Below are positions 18,581-26,822 of a DNA stretch of 64,000 nucleotides, in pieces. The translations under genes and the position numbers were made by a program. Position 1 is the stretch's first letter; every line of letters begins with the position of its first letter. Source of the DNA: Klebsiella sp. RHBSTW-00484 (GTDB lineage: Bacteria > Pseudomonadota > Gammaproteobacteria > Enterobacterales > Enterobacteriaceae); NCBI RefSeq assembly GCF_013705725.1, contig NZ_CP055481.1, positions 3,596,001 to 3,660,000 of the forward strand. Direction: 5' to 3'. The notes beneath the pieces were generated by a model. It did no database searches, had not been told where the DNA came from, and saw only the letters and a program-made list of their open reading frames with translations.

Positions 18581-18706
18581 TATACCCTAAATAATTCGAG
18601 TTGCTTAAAGGCGGCAAGGGAGGGAGTCCCCAGGAGCATAGATAACTATGTGACTGGGGTGAGCGCACGTAGCCAACACATAAGCAACTTGAGTATGACG
18701 GGTATA
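18581..18706 (-). repeat. ERIC element, canonical 126 bp
   Basis: It starts tataccctaaataattcgag and ends ttgagtatgacgggtata; the core agtccccaggagc and gtgactggggtgagcg are the classic ERIC priming sites. Orientation is opposite to the copy at 17106-17297. It lies just upstream of the diguanylate cyclase start and may supply part of its leader. Confidence 0.92.
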
Positions 18707-18737
18707 ATTAATTCATCTGCACGTAAGGATATATCCG

Positions 18738-20522
18738 GTGAGAATCGCCACCATGACCAACTGGGCCTACGGGATCACCGTCGGCCTGACCCTCGCTTCA
18801 GGCATCGCAATGCTGATGGCCTCCAGCGCGGACAATGCCGAACGCCAGGCCGTCGAACAGCGCCAGCAGTTCGATCAGCTTAGTGAAGAAGTGGAAAGAG
18901 GCGCCTGGGAGCTTTCAGACCTCACGCGGCTGTATATCATCAGAAAAAATCCGGATGTTTTACAAAGGTATCGCCAGCGCGTTCAAGAAATTATCGGCAT
19001 TGAACATCGACTGGAAAAACTAAAGGATAACGGCGCAACACTTGAAGAACTGGCGCTACTGCGCGACGGTTTACTGATAGCTGATGAACTACAAGATGAG
19101 CAGCAAACGGCCCTGGAGCATGCCGATCGGGGTGAAGAGGAAGAGGCGGTAAACTTACTGTACGGCATTCCCTACGAGCAAGAACTTGAGCAGATGCAGA
19201 CGCAGCTTGACCATTTTCGTCTGATGCTTGAAGGCCGGGTGAATAAAACCATTTCCGAGGCCACGGAGAAATCGCGTATCTGGCGAACCCTTTCCGAGGT
19301 GATGGTGGGACTGACAGCGCTAATGTTCCTGTTTGTGCTGGGTTTTCTTCTCAAACGCCGGGTGCTATATCCCGTCGTGCGCTTGAGCGATGTCGTGCAG
19401 CGGCTGGCTTCCCAGGACTACGCTGTCGAAACGCCGCAGTTTACCCAGATAGATGAAATTGGCGATATGGCCCAGGCGATTCGTATCTTCCGCGAAAACG
19501 GTCTGGCGCGACAGCGACTTGAGCAAGAGCGCGATGCCGACTGGGCTATTCGGGAACTGCTGGCGCGGATGACCCAGCGGCTACAAGGCTGCGAGTCCTT
19601 CGAGGATGTCATCAAGGTTGCTGAGCTGTTCGCGCCGAATATCGCCCCTGAGATCCCCGGCCGACTCTATATCCTCGATACCGATCCCTGGCAGATGCGC
19701 TGCGTCGCGCAGTGGCTGTCGCCGCCGGATGAACCTGGTGTTTTCCATCCCGACAACTGCTGGGCCGTTCGGCGCGGGCTGAGCCACCCTCCGGTAAATG
19801 GCGAGCCAGACATTGCCTGCTACCACCTGCCGCACGCGCAGGCTAACCAATCGCTGTGCGTGCCGCTCATTGCCCAGGGCGAAGCCATTGGCCTGCTTTC
19901 ATTCCGCAACGTAACCCCTTCCACAGCCCCTTCTCGCGCCTATCTCGAACTGATGGCCGAAGCGCTGGGGCTGGCGTTGGCTAACCAGCGTTTACGTAAC
20001 GCGCTACTGGAAAAAGCGCTGTTCGATTCGCTCACTGGATTGCGTAACCGCCATCATCTGGACGATGCTCTGCACACGCAGATGAATCTGGCCGTGCGCA
20101 ACGGTACGCCGCTAAGCTGTCTGATGATCGATATCGATCACTTTAAGGCAATCAATGATAATTACGGCCACGAGGCGGGCGATCTGGTGATTAAAAGCGT
20201 CGCCGCGATCATCCAGCGTGCAGTGCGTGATATCGGGATGGCCTTCCGCTACGGCGGCGAAGAGTTCCTGGTGCTGCTGGCTGGAACCAACGAAGAGGCC
20301 GCTATGGCCTGTGCTACCGATATTTATAACAGCGTACATCTGCTGACCTTACGCTATGGACTGGCTGAGATGGGTCAGGTTGATGTCTCCATCGGCATCG
20401 CCAGCTACCCACAGCATACCCAAAGCGATAGCCTGCTGCGCGCGGCGGATGCGGCGCTCTACCGGGCAAAAGAGCTGGGGCGTTCAAGGATTGTGAGCTT
20501 TGGGATGTTGAAAGCGGAGTGA
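18738..20522 (+). CDS. Membrane diguanylate cyclase (HAMP-GAF-GGDEF)
   Basis: 594-residue protein. A first membrane helix (about residues 9-29) is followed by a helical, charged periplasmic region (about 30-180), a second helix (VMVGLTALMFLFVLGFLL), a HAMP segment, a GAF-like domain (about 280-430) and a GGDEF domain. The active site is RYGGEEFLVLL (GGEEF at 506-510) and is complete. The start is GTG at 18738 with taaggat upstream. It should synthesise cyclic di-GMP in response to a periplasmic or cytoplasmic signal. No specific E. coli orthologue is assigned. Confidence 0.85.
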   Translation: MRIATMTNWAYGITVGLTLASGIAMLMASSADNAERQAVEQRQQFDQLSEEVERGAWELSDLTRLYIIRKNPDVLQRYRQRVQEIIGIEHRLEKLKDNGATLEELALLRDGLLIADELQDEQQTALEHADRGEEEEAVNLLYGIPYEQELEQMQTQLDHFRLMLEGRVNKTISEATEKSRIWRTLSEVMVGLTALMFLFVLGFLLKRRVLYPVVRLSDVVQRLASQDYAVETPQFTQIDEIGDMAQAIRIFRENGLARQRLEQERDADWAIRELLARMTQRLQGCESFEDVIKVAELFAPNIAPEIPGRLYILDTDPWQMRCVAQWLSPPDEPGVFHPDNCWAVRRGLSHPPVNGEPDIACYHLPHAQANQSLCVPLIAQGEAIGLLSFRNVTPSTAPSRAYLELMAEALGLALANQRLRNALLEKALFDSLTGLRNRHHLDDALHTQMNLAVRNGTPLSCLMIDIDHFKAINDNYGHEAGDLVIKSVAAIIQRAVRDIGMAFRYGGEEFLVLLAGTNEEAAMACATDIYNSVHLLTLRYGLAEMGQVDVSIGIASYPQHTQSDSLLRAADAALYRAKELGRSRIVSFGMLKAE

Positions 20523-20535
20523 GTGGCGTTCTTAG

Positions 20536-20706
20536 AACCCTCTCCTCCCGCTAATGCAGCGCGACCTGGGGGCGGCAGAGACGCTGGGTATTCGCCCGGA
20601 TGATGTCATGGTGATCATTCAGTTCAATACCGCCGATGAGTGGTATGATTGCGCTGCGCCGAATGCAGGCCAGGTTGAGCTTCTGCTCACTGCTCAAGGG
20701 CACTAA
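20536..20706 (+). pseudogene. Possible remnant of a tautomerase gene
   Basis: An open stretch (ATG at 20554, stop at 20704-20706) encodes 50 residues including LGAAETLGIRPDDVMVIIQF and NTADEW, which resembles the C-terminal half of small tautomerase-superfamily proteins. A stop just upstream (20533-20535) and the missing N-terminal catalytic proline region indicate a fragment. Its end overlaps the 3' end of the APH(6)-like gene on the other strand. The family call is tentative. Confidence 0.35.
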
Positions 20707-21514
20707 TTGCCAACTCAGCGACTTTTAATGTTGTCGATACATCGCCGTTACTTTCGAGGGACCATGCTGCTGATAGCCCGCACCATGAAATGATCCATTT
20801 GAGAAGGCGCTCTCTGTCCAGGCCCGCCGTCTCGGTAACGATACTTAGTCGTTGTTTAAATATTTCTGGAACAGTCGCTACACGCGGCACTTGATTATCA
20901 AGATCCGGGTTAGTGAAAATATTGGCAAAGTCGAACCCTCGTTCACCTATAAGCCCTTTTGGATCGATGGCCAACCAGCCAGACGTCTCAAAATCGAGCA
21001 CATTACCGTGGTGTAAGTCACCATGTAACACAACGACATCGCGTGGAGACGAAAGCAATTCTTCTGAGGTCTCCGCACAAATTGTCAGGGTGCCACCATA
21101 TTTCAGAGCTGCTGGTTTTAGTGAAGAAAACCATTCATACAGAGTTGTTAACCGGGGCAAGGGTCTCGTGGAGGGTTGATGAAGCCTGTTAGCCGTGGCG
21201 CACAAAATGCGACAGGCTTCATTATCCTGACCTTTTCTCGACATCGTTGCCAGTGACGCAGAGCCTGTCGCACGGGCGAGTAGAATTGCTTCGTTTTCAT
21301 GCGCAATAACCTTTGCTGCACCGTTACCTTCCCACCATGTCATGAGGGCGTTCCCGGTTTGCTCATCCGCATCATCAGTCACTTTCAGCATGGCCTTAAT
21401 ACCATGTGCTGCTGTTTTAACCGGGAGTAGCTTTGAGGTATGCGTGATAAATGGGTTGCCGTCCGCGATGAGATCCCAACGATTCAACCAGAAACTTAAC
21501 TTGCCTGTATCCAT
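20687..21514 (-). CDS. APH(6)-like aminoglycoside/hydroxyurea phosphotransferase
   Basis: 275-residue kinase of the aminoglycoside/hydroxyurea resistance family (APH_6_hur). The catalytic loop VVLHGDLHHGNVLD and the Mg-binding WLAIDPKGLIGERGFDFA follow the pattern of streptomycin 6-phosphotransferases. The ATG at 21514 has a good ribosome site (aaagga). The protein is complete, so it could phosphorylate streptomycin or a related compound, but chromosomal members of this family often have no proven resistance role. It is not flanked by an integron or transposon. Confidence 0.75.
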   Translation of the reverse strand: MDTGKLSFWLNRWDLIADGNPFITHTSKLLPVKTAAHGIKAMLKVTDDADEQTGNALMTWWEGNGAAKVIAHENEAILLARATGSASLATMSRKGQDNEACRILCATANRLHQPSTRPLPRLTTLYEWFSSLKPAALKYGGTLTICAETSEELLSSPRDVVVLHGDLHHGNVLDFETSGWLAIDPKGLIGERGFDFANIFTNPDLDNQVPRVATVPEIFKQRLSIVTETAGLDRERLLKWIISWCGLSAAWSLESNGDVSTTLKVAELAISALEQ

Positions 21515-21634
21515 AACGCTTCCTTTAAAATTCTTATTGTCATTTTCTCCCCCCTCACTGCGCCGTCCGGACACATTCAGGCCCCCATCTCAGCGAGGGC
21601 CTGCATTATCTGCAATCTGCTGCGTAATACCTTG

Positions 21635-22690
21635 TCAGGGGATAATACACGCGGATCTCAATTGCGCGAACAGGCTGAAAAACATGTCGTCGGTTGCCTG
21701 CATGCGAGTAAAGCCTGCCCGGCGCAATTTGCTACCGTCACCAAACATGTCGTAATTCCAGCTAAACACAAAATCGGCAAACTTCCCGTCGTTTAGCTGC
21801 AAGATGTCCGCTTCCACCAGTCTGCTCCCGGCAAGTTCGCGCCATTGTGCGCGATAGTCCTTAAATAACTGGTGAAATGACAGTCTGACCGGCGGGGCGC
21901 ATTCCAGCTCAAACCAGCGCGCGATATGCGGCCACAACTCACTCCAACGCCAGACGTCACCGTTATTCACGTTGAATGCCTGATTCTCTGCCATCGGTGA
22001 GGTTGCTGCCCACAGCGTCGCCTCCGCCAACAATCCGGCATCAGTATGATCAACGATGCTGTGCCAGGTTTGTTCCGAGCCGGGAAAGCGCAAAGGTAAA
22101 TTCTGCGCCTTACACAAAGACGCATACAGTGCGATGCTCAAAGCGAGGTTCATAACATTACCGGGCACTGCGCTACCCACCACGCCCGGCCTGATGGCAT
22201 TCCAGTGCCACGTTTTTCCATGCTGAAAATCGCTAAGCCATGCGAGTTGAGCAGCGTTAAATTCCGCGCCAGGTACGCCAGGATCGCTTTCGCGCGCTGG
22301 GGTTTTGAATGGCCCAAGATGCGCGCCGTAGACTTTGTAGCCCTGCATCAGGCTTACGGTCTGTAGCGGGGCCGTTTTCTCAATGTTACTCACCAGGTTG
22401 CGCAGCATGGTGACATTCGGTTCAACCATTTCTGTCCAGTTCGCGGCATTCATCCAGGCGCTGTAAAAAATATGGGTGATGCCGCTGAGGGATTGCAGTC
22501 TTTGGGCGCTGTGCTGTGCATCCAATAAGTCGACGTTGATTATCGGAATGCCATCAGGGTGGGATGACGCCTGGCGGCTCAAGCCGATAACCTCCCACTT
22601 ATTGTGCAGGAGCGTTTTGACAAGTTGCCTACCGACAATCCCGCTGGCGCCGGCAACCAGCGCGACCTTTTGTTGCTGCATCTTATTCAT
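21635..22690 (-). CDS. SDR oxidoreductase, PRISE (progesterone 5-beta-reductase)-like
   Basis: 351-residue NAD(P)-binding protein. The N-terminal VALVAGASGIVGRQLVKTLL is a Rossmann nucleotide site, and the blocks HIFYSAWMN and SLMQGYKVYGAHLGPF fit the atypical SDR group that includes plant progesterone 5-beta-reductases and bacterial enone reductases. It probably reduces activated C=C bonds with NADPH. It is divergent from a LysR regulator that presumably controls it. The ATG at 22690 follows ggagaaa. Confidence 0.75.
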   Translation of the reverse strand: MNKMQQQKVALVAGASGIVGRQLVKTLLHNKWEVIGLSRQASSHPDGIPIINVDLLDAQHSAQRLQSLSGITHIFYSAWMNAANWTEMVEPNVTMLRNLVSNIEKTAPLQTVSLMQGYKVYGAHLGPFKTPARESDPGVPGAEFNAAQLAWLSDFQHGKTWHWNAIRPGVVGSAVPGNVMNLALSIALYASLCKAQNLPLRFPGSEQTWHSIVDHTDAGLLAEATLWAATSPMAENQAFNVNNGDVWRWSELWPHIARWFELECAPPVRLSFHQLFKDYRAQWRELAGSRLVEADILQLNDGKFADFVFSWNYDMFGDGSKLRRAGFTRMQATDDMFFSLFAQLRSACIIP

Positions 22691-22787
22691 GGTGTTTCTC
22701 CAGAGAAGGTGACAGATACAGTGTGATATATTATTTTTTTCACACATATCCCATGAAACTGATGACACTTATAAGAAAAATCATTAA
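22691..22787. promoter_or_regulatory. Divergent promoter between the SDR gene and the LysR gene
   Basis: The 97-bp AT-rich gap between the two divergent starts contains the near-palindrome tgtgatatattatttttttcaca (about 22721-22743; a TGTGA half and a TCACA half are present with long spacing). A LysR-type operator here is expected. Confidence 0.4.
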
Positions 22788-23672
22788 ATGAACAATAAGC
22801 TCAATGCGATTGCCACCTTCTTGCGCGTGGCTGAAGCAGGCTCCTTTTCTGCGGCAGCCCGTCAGAGCGGTATCAAACAATCGGCGGTCAGCCAGCAGAT
22901 TGCCGCGCTTGAGGAAGAGCTCGGCGTGGTGTTGCTGCATCGAACAACGCGAGTAATGGCGCTGACTGAACAGGGAGAAATTTATCGACGTGATATGCAG
23001 CTTTTGTTGGAGGCCATGCGGGAAGCAGAGAGGCGACTGAACCCCGACCATCTATGGCAAGGCAAGGTACATATGCAGTTGCCGAGCGGTCTGGGCCAGA
23101 TCTTTTTGCCACATCTGCTGGCGCTTCAGACCACGAATCCAGAGCTGCATCTTACGATCTCACTTGATGACCGCGTTGCTGACCTTGTGACTGAAGGGGT
23201 TGATATCGCGCTGCGCCTCAGCAGTGAGCCCCCGCAGGCACATGCGGCGCGCGTGCTGGCGCGCATTGAAACGGCGCTTTTTGCTGCCCCCGGTTTTAAA
23301 CCCGTGGATACTGTGAGCAAGTTGACTGGACTTCCTCATGTACGGTTCAGCGGCATCGCACAGGAAGCACCGCTACGCTTAATTTCTGCTGATGAGACTA
23401 TCGATGTGAAGGTCAATACCGTTTTTCGTGCCAACACCAGTGAAGCGCTGTTACTGGCACTGGAGTCAGGCATCGGTATCGGCGGCATGCAGCGACCGCT
23501 CGCGGCCAGGGCTTTACGATCCGGTACACTGGTTCCGGTATTACCCGCCTGGCGGTTACCTGACCGTTTCCTCTATGCCGTCTATCCCGATGCCCGTTTT
23601 ATCCCGCAAAGGGTCAGAAGCATTATTAGTGTGATCGAACAATTACTGCCTGAGATAACCGGGAATATCTGA
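22788..23672 (+). CDS. LysR-family transcriptional regulator
   Basis: 294-residue LysR regulator. The N-terminal winged helix-turn-helix is typical (FLRVAEAGSFSAAARQSG, then KQSAVSQQIAALEEELG), and the C-terminal part is a substrate-binding domain closest to the group next to oxidoreductases (RLSSEPPQAHAARVL). It is divergent from the PRISE-like SDR gene, its likely target. The effector is unknown. Confidence 0.85.
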   Translation: MNNKLNAIATFLRVAEAGSFSAAARQSGIKQSAVSQQIAALEEELGVVLLHRTTRVMALTEQGEIYRRDMQLLLEAMREAERRLNPDHLWQGKVHMQLPSGLGQIFLPHLLALQTTNPELHLTISLDDRVADLVTEGVDIALRLSSEPPQAHAARVLARIETALFAAPGFKPVDTVSKLTGLPHVRFSGIAQEAPLRLISADETIDVKVNTVFRANTSEALLLALESGIGIGGMQRPLAARALRSGTLVPVLPAWRLPDRFLYAVYPDARFIPQRVRSIISVIEQLLPEITGNI

Positions 23673-23719
23673 AACGTTTATCGTGCGGCTACCGCTGTGA
23701 AAGAAAACTCCGTGAATAT

Positions 23720-24073
23720 TCAGGGAGCGGAAAAAGGAGAAAACAGATCAAACTGGTAAACCGCCACCATCGCTGAGATATTCAATATCACGCTGATGAT
23801 AAAGTAGGTTTTAAATGGCTGCTTTTGCGTTTTATGGCGAAAGAGCTGTTGACCCACTATCGCGCCAGGCCACCCTCCCATAACCCCAAATACCAGCAAG
23901 GTGAGTTCCGGTACTCTGCGCCAAGCCTTGCGTGCCGCCATTTTATCCACGCCGTAAACGACCAGCGTCAGGATGTTAACGAGCAGAAGCCATATGGCAC
24001 AGGAATACGGGGTAAATAGGCTTCCAACCGCCGCGATAGCCAGGAGCAAATAACAGAAGCGATTGAGATTCAT
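23720..24073 (-). CDS. DUF1294 small membrane protein
   Basis: 117-residue protein with three or four hydrophobic segments and the DUF1294 core YGVDKMAARKAWRRVPELTL then GGWPGAIVGQQLFRHKT. The function is unknown. The ATG at 24073 overlaps the stop of the upstream TPR gene by four bases (ATGA), so it is very likely co-translated with it. Confidence 0.8.
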   Translation of the reverse strand: MNLNRFCYLLLAIAAVGSLFTPYSCAIWLLLVNILTLVVYGVDKMAARKAWRRVPELTLLVFGVMGGWPGAIVGQQLFRHKTQKQPFKTYFIISVILNISAMVAVYQFDLFSPFSAP

Positions 24074-24558
24074 ATCGGCTTCGAACATTCAGCATTAATA
24101 TACTCTGAGAGAGCCCTACTATAGGACCGTATTGCCTCTGTAGGTGGGTTTTCAAGCATCAGATCAAAAAGAAGCCTAATCGCATCATCTTTCCGGCCAA
24201 GAGAAGATAAGCATAAAGCATAGAAAGGTATCACTTCTGATGCATCAGGATACTCGCGGCGTAATTGATTAAAAATAGATTCTGCTTTCTGTAATTCACC
24301 AAGACATCTATACGTACAGGCTAAACCAAAAGTCGCCTCAAACTTATCTTCACCTGAGAGCTTTTCACCCAAAGATAAAATATAATAATTAAGCGCTTCT
24401 TTTTCCATCCCCTGGTTATCATATGACCAGGCTATATTCAGATAAACCGAACCCTTAGATCCAATTGAATCAACCAGCGACAACAAAAACTGCCTGCTTT
24501 CTTCAATTTTACCCTGTTTCCTCAATTCAATTGCTTGATGTAGTAAATCAGAATCCAT
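24070..24558 (-). CDS. TPR-repeat protein
   Basis: 162-residue soluble protein with about four tetratricopeptide-type helix pairs (for example GSVYLNIAWSYDNQGMEKEA and TFGLACTYRCLGELQKAESI). TPR proteins mediate protein contacts; there is no catalytic domain. It is AT-rich compared with the core genes and overlaps the DUF1294 gene by four bases. I choose ATG at 24558 since similarity to TPR repeats begins there; an in-frame ATG at 24651 adds unrelated residues. Confidence 0.7.
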   Translation of the reverse strand: MDSDLLHQAIELRKQGKIEESRQFLLSLVDSIGSKGSVYLNIAWSYDNQGMEKEALNYYILSLGEKLSGEDKFEATFGLACTYRCLGELQKAESIFNQLRREYPDASEVIPFYALCLSSLGRKDDAIRLLFDLMLENPPTEAIRSYSRALSEYINAECSKPI

Positions 24559-24639
24559 AATGACCTCAGTACAGGTGAACAGTGGCCTGTAAGCTATCAC
24601 AACATGGGTGCTAGTGACAGTATCCTTAGTGACTGGTAA

Positions 24640-24667
24640 TTGATAATGCAATAGATTAAATTATATC
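24640..24667 (+). promoter_or_regulatory. Candidate sigma-70 promoter for the aph(3')-like gene
   Basis: TTGATA (24640-24645) and TATATC (24662-24667) are separated by 16 bases and lie 54 bases before the start codon. Confidence 0.45.
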
Positions 24668-24720
24668 ATCATGAACAATAATACAGTCGGCTTTCATAAT
24701 TAGTAAAACAACGGAGTGTT

Positions 24721-25536
24721 ATGAGTCATATTCAGCGGGAAACGTCCTGCCCAGCCATGCGATTAAATCCAGATCTTGATGCTGAGTTGCATGGATATAA
24801 ATGGGCACGCGATAATGTCGGCCAATCAGGTGCGGCAATATATCGATTGTATGGTAAGCCTGATGCACCGGAATTGTATCTGAAGCATGGCGCAGGTACC
24901 GTTGCTGATGATATTACCGATGAAATGGTCAGACTCAACTGGCTGGCGGCCTATTTACCCCTTCCGACCATTAAGCATTTTACCCGTACCTCTAATGAGG
25001 CCTGGTTACTAACAACGGCGATACCAGGAAAGACGGCATTCCAGATGTTAGAAGAATACCCTGATGCCCGTACTGATATTGTTGATGCACTGGCGGTATT
25101 CCTGCGTCGGTTACATATGATCCCTGTAAGTCACTGCCCTTTTAACAGCGATCACCTATTTCGGCTCGCATTGGCACAAGAACGAATGAATAACGATCTG
25201 GTTGATGCCAGTGATTTTGATGATGAACGCAGCGGCTGGTCTGTTGAACAAGTCTGGAAAGAAATGCATAGCCTTTTACCCTTTTCACCCGATCCCGTAG
25301 TGACACATGGTGACTTCTCACTTGATAACCTTATTTTTTGTGAGGGTGAAGTGATTGGTTGTATTGATGTTGGACGAGTGGGCATCGCGGATCGATATCA
25401 GGATCTTGCTATCCTCTGGAACTGTCTCGGTGAGTTTTCACCTTCATTACAGGAAAGACTTTTTCAAACATATGGCATTACTCATCCCGACAGGAAAAAA
25501 TTGCAGTTTCACATGATGCTCGATGAGTTTTTTTAA
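24721..25536 (+). CDS. aph(3')-I-like: APH(3')-I-family aminoglycoside O-phosphotransferase
   Basis: 271 residues, the same length as APH(3')-Ia of Tn903. The start MSHIQRETSC, ARDNVGQSG.AIYRLYGKPDAPEL, WLLTTAIPGKTAFQ, the catalytic loop VVTHGDFSLDNLIF and the metal site IDVGRVGIADRYQDLA are as I recall them for APH(3')-Ia; differences are scattered through the protein. The leader (gtgttatgagtcatattca) also resembles the Tn903 gene. It should phosphorylate the 3'-OH of kanamycin or neomycin with ATP. No insertion sequence flanks it directly, so it looks like a resident or old accessory gene and not part of a composite transposon. The identity was not computed. Confidence 0.92.
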   Translation: MSHIQRETSCPAMRLNPDLDAELHGYKWARDNVGQSGAAIYRLYGKPDAPELYLKHGAGTVADDITDEMVRLNWLAAYLPLPTIKHFTRTSNEAWLLTTAIPGKTAFQMLEEYPDARTDIVDALAVFLRRLHMIPVSHCPFNSDHLFRLALAQERMNNDLVDASDFDDERSGWSVEQVWKEMHSLLPFSPDPVVTHGDFSLDNLIFCEGEVIGCIDVGRVGIADRYQDLAILWNCLGEFSPSLQERLFQTYGITHPDRKKLQFHMMLDEFF

Positions 25537-25648
25537 CGTGAGGAAGAGTGAATCATCTCGCGAATGCGGGGTTGAATAATTTCGCTCATAACAGTGTGTC
25601 CGTTCTGGAAGACCTGTCATGAGCGATATTGCTCAAGCAACTGAATAG

Positions 25649-25954
25649 TTACTTTGACTGTTCTGAGCTCTCTGCAATGCGACGCAGATATTCATTATTT
25701 TTGAAAGCGACCATGATGAGTTCGAACATTACCCGGCAACCAATCAGACTAAAAATTGTACCGAAAAATCCTGTGATCAATTGCCCGCTAAACATCGAGA
25801 AAACGCCACCAACGAGTATAAGCACCATAAGTAACCAGTATAAAAACACCAACACTTTAGGTGTAATCAGATGGTCAAAACCCAATAAATCTTTCACTTT
25901 AACTCCTGTAAAAAGTTGAAATACATCCAAAATCAAAGTAAACATACGGGACAC
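25649..25954 (-). CDS. DUF4282-type small membrane protein
   Basis: 101 residues (98 if the second Met is used) with two long hydrophobic segments (PKVLVFLYWLLMVLILVGGV and GFFGTIFSLIGCRVMFELIM) and the DUF4282 layout. The function is unknown. It lies alone between the aph(3')-like gene (convergent) and the region left of IS200. Confidence 0.6.
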   Translation of the reverse strand: MSRMFTLILDVFQLFTGVKVKDLLGFDHLITPKVLVFLYWLLMVLILVGGVFSMFSGQLITGFFGTIFSLIGCRVMFELIMVAFKNNEYLRRIAESSEQSK

Positions 25955-25984
25955 ATTTCAAAATGTAAATATTTTATATCAGGG

Positions 25985-26137
25985 ATGTTCCTTGAGGAAA
26001 AAGAAGATCAGCTCATGTTGATAAACGGGTATGTAGTTTTGTTAGATCCCTTTGGCCTGGAAATCAAAGTCTCGGATGTTTCCCCGTGGATGCTGTTCGT
26101 CGGTTTTTGGATAAGAATTTTGGGGAAGAAACACTGA
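25985..26137 (+). CDS. Possible small ORF or gene remnant
   Basis: A 50-codon frame (MFLEEKEDQLMLINGYVVLL ... FWIRILGKKH) ends 12 bases before a strong hairpin. It has no clear ribosome site and I recognise no family; it may be a decayed C-terminus. Confidence 0.25.
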   Translation: MFLEEKEDQLMLINGYVVLLDPFGLEIKVSDVSPWMLFVGFWIRILGKKH

Positions 26138-26140
26138 TGC

Positions 26141-26180
26141 TAATAAAAAACGGGAGCCCATCGGCTCCCGTTCTTATTAT
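26141..26180 (-). terminator. Strong hairpin terminator
   Basis: A 10-bp perfect stem (aacgggagcc at 26149-26158 with ggctcccgtt at 26163-26172). On the minus strand it is followed by TTTTTTATTA, so it best fits transcripts coming from the icd side; on the plus strand the T run is interrupted. Confidence 0.7.
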
Positions 26181-26217
26181 AAACAAAAAGAAACAGCGGC
26201 TGGTCCGCTGTTTCTTT
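26181..26217 (-). terminator. Probable original icd terminator, now beyond the IS200 element
   Basis: A 13-bp perfect stem (aaagaaacagcgg at 26187-26199 with ccgctgtttcttt at 26205-26217) is followed on the minus strand by TTTTTGTTT. The IS200-type element separates it from icd. Confidence 0.65.
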
Positions 26218-26254
26218 GTTGTGCACAGAAAACCTCCAGCTAGGCTGGAGGTTC

Positions 26255-26363
26255 TGTAAAGCTTTCAGCTTTGAGCCAGTTATAAAAACCCCTTTTGATT
26301 TGTTAAAACAGTTTGCGGTCTGGCAACTGCAAACGTTCAACAAGAAATCAAAAGGGGGTCCCA
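26255..26363 (+). promoter_or_regulatory. Structured leader of the IS200 transposase
   Basis: The leader contains cccctttt gatttg (26288-26301) that can pair with gaaatcaaaaggggg (26344-26358), covering the ribosome site just before the ATG at 26364. In IS200 this structure, helped by an antisense RNA (art200), keeps transposase translation very low. The antisense promoter was not identified here. Confidence 0.6.
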
Positions 26364-26822
26364 ATGAGGGACGAAAAGAGCTTAGCGCACACGCGATGGA
26401 ACTGTAAATATCACATAGTTTTTGCGCCGAAGTACCGAAGAAAGGTGTTCTACGGGGAAAAGCGCAAAGCGATAGGCAGTATCTTAAGAAAGCTGTGCGA
26501 ATGGAAAAACGTGAATATTTTGGAAGCAGAATGCTGTGTGGATCACATCCATATGCTTTTGGAAATCCCGCCCAAAATGAGTGTGTCGGGCTTTATGGGA
26601 TACCTGAAGGGAAAGAGCAGCCTGATGCTTTATGAGCAGTTTGGCGATTTGAAGTTCAAATACCGTAACAGGGAATTCTGGTGCCGAGGGTATTACGTTG
26701 ATACGGTTGGGAAAAATACAGCCAGGATACAAGAATACATAAAGCACCAGTTGGAAGAGGATAAAATGGGTGAGCAACTCTCGATCCCCTATCCGGGCAG
26801 CCCGTTTACGGGCCGTAAGTAA
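26364..26822 (+). CDS. tnpA: IS200/IS605-family transposase TnpA
   Basis: 152 residues, the IS200 TnpA length. It has the HUH motif (VDHIHMLLEIPP, about residues 60-71) and the catalytic tyrosine region (ARIQEYIKHQLEED, about 121-134) of Y1 transposases, which cut and join single-stranded DNA at hairpin ends. The reading frame is intact. The ATG at 26364 lies right after the occluded ribosome site ggggg; an upstream in-frame ATG at 26313 is inside the leader. Confidence 0.93.
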   Translation: MRDEKSLAHTRWNCKYHIVFAPKYRRKVFYGEKRKAIGSILRKLCEWKNVNILEAECCVDHIHMLLEIPPKMSVSGFMGYLKGKSSLMLYEQFGDLKFKYRNREFWCRGYYVDTVGKNTARIQEYIKHQLEEDKMGEQLSIPYPGSPFTGRK

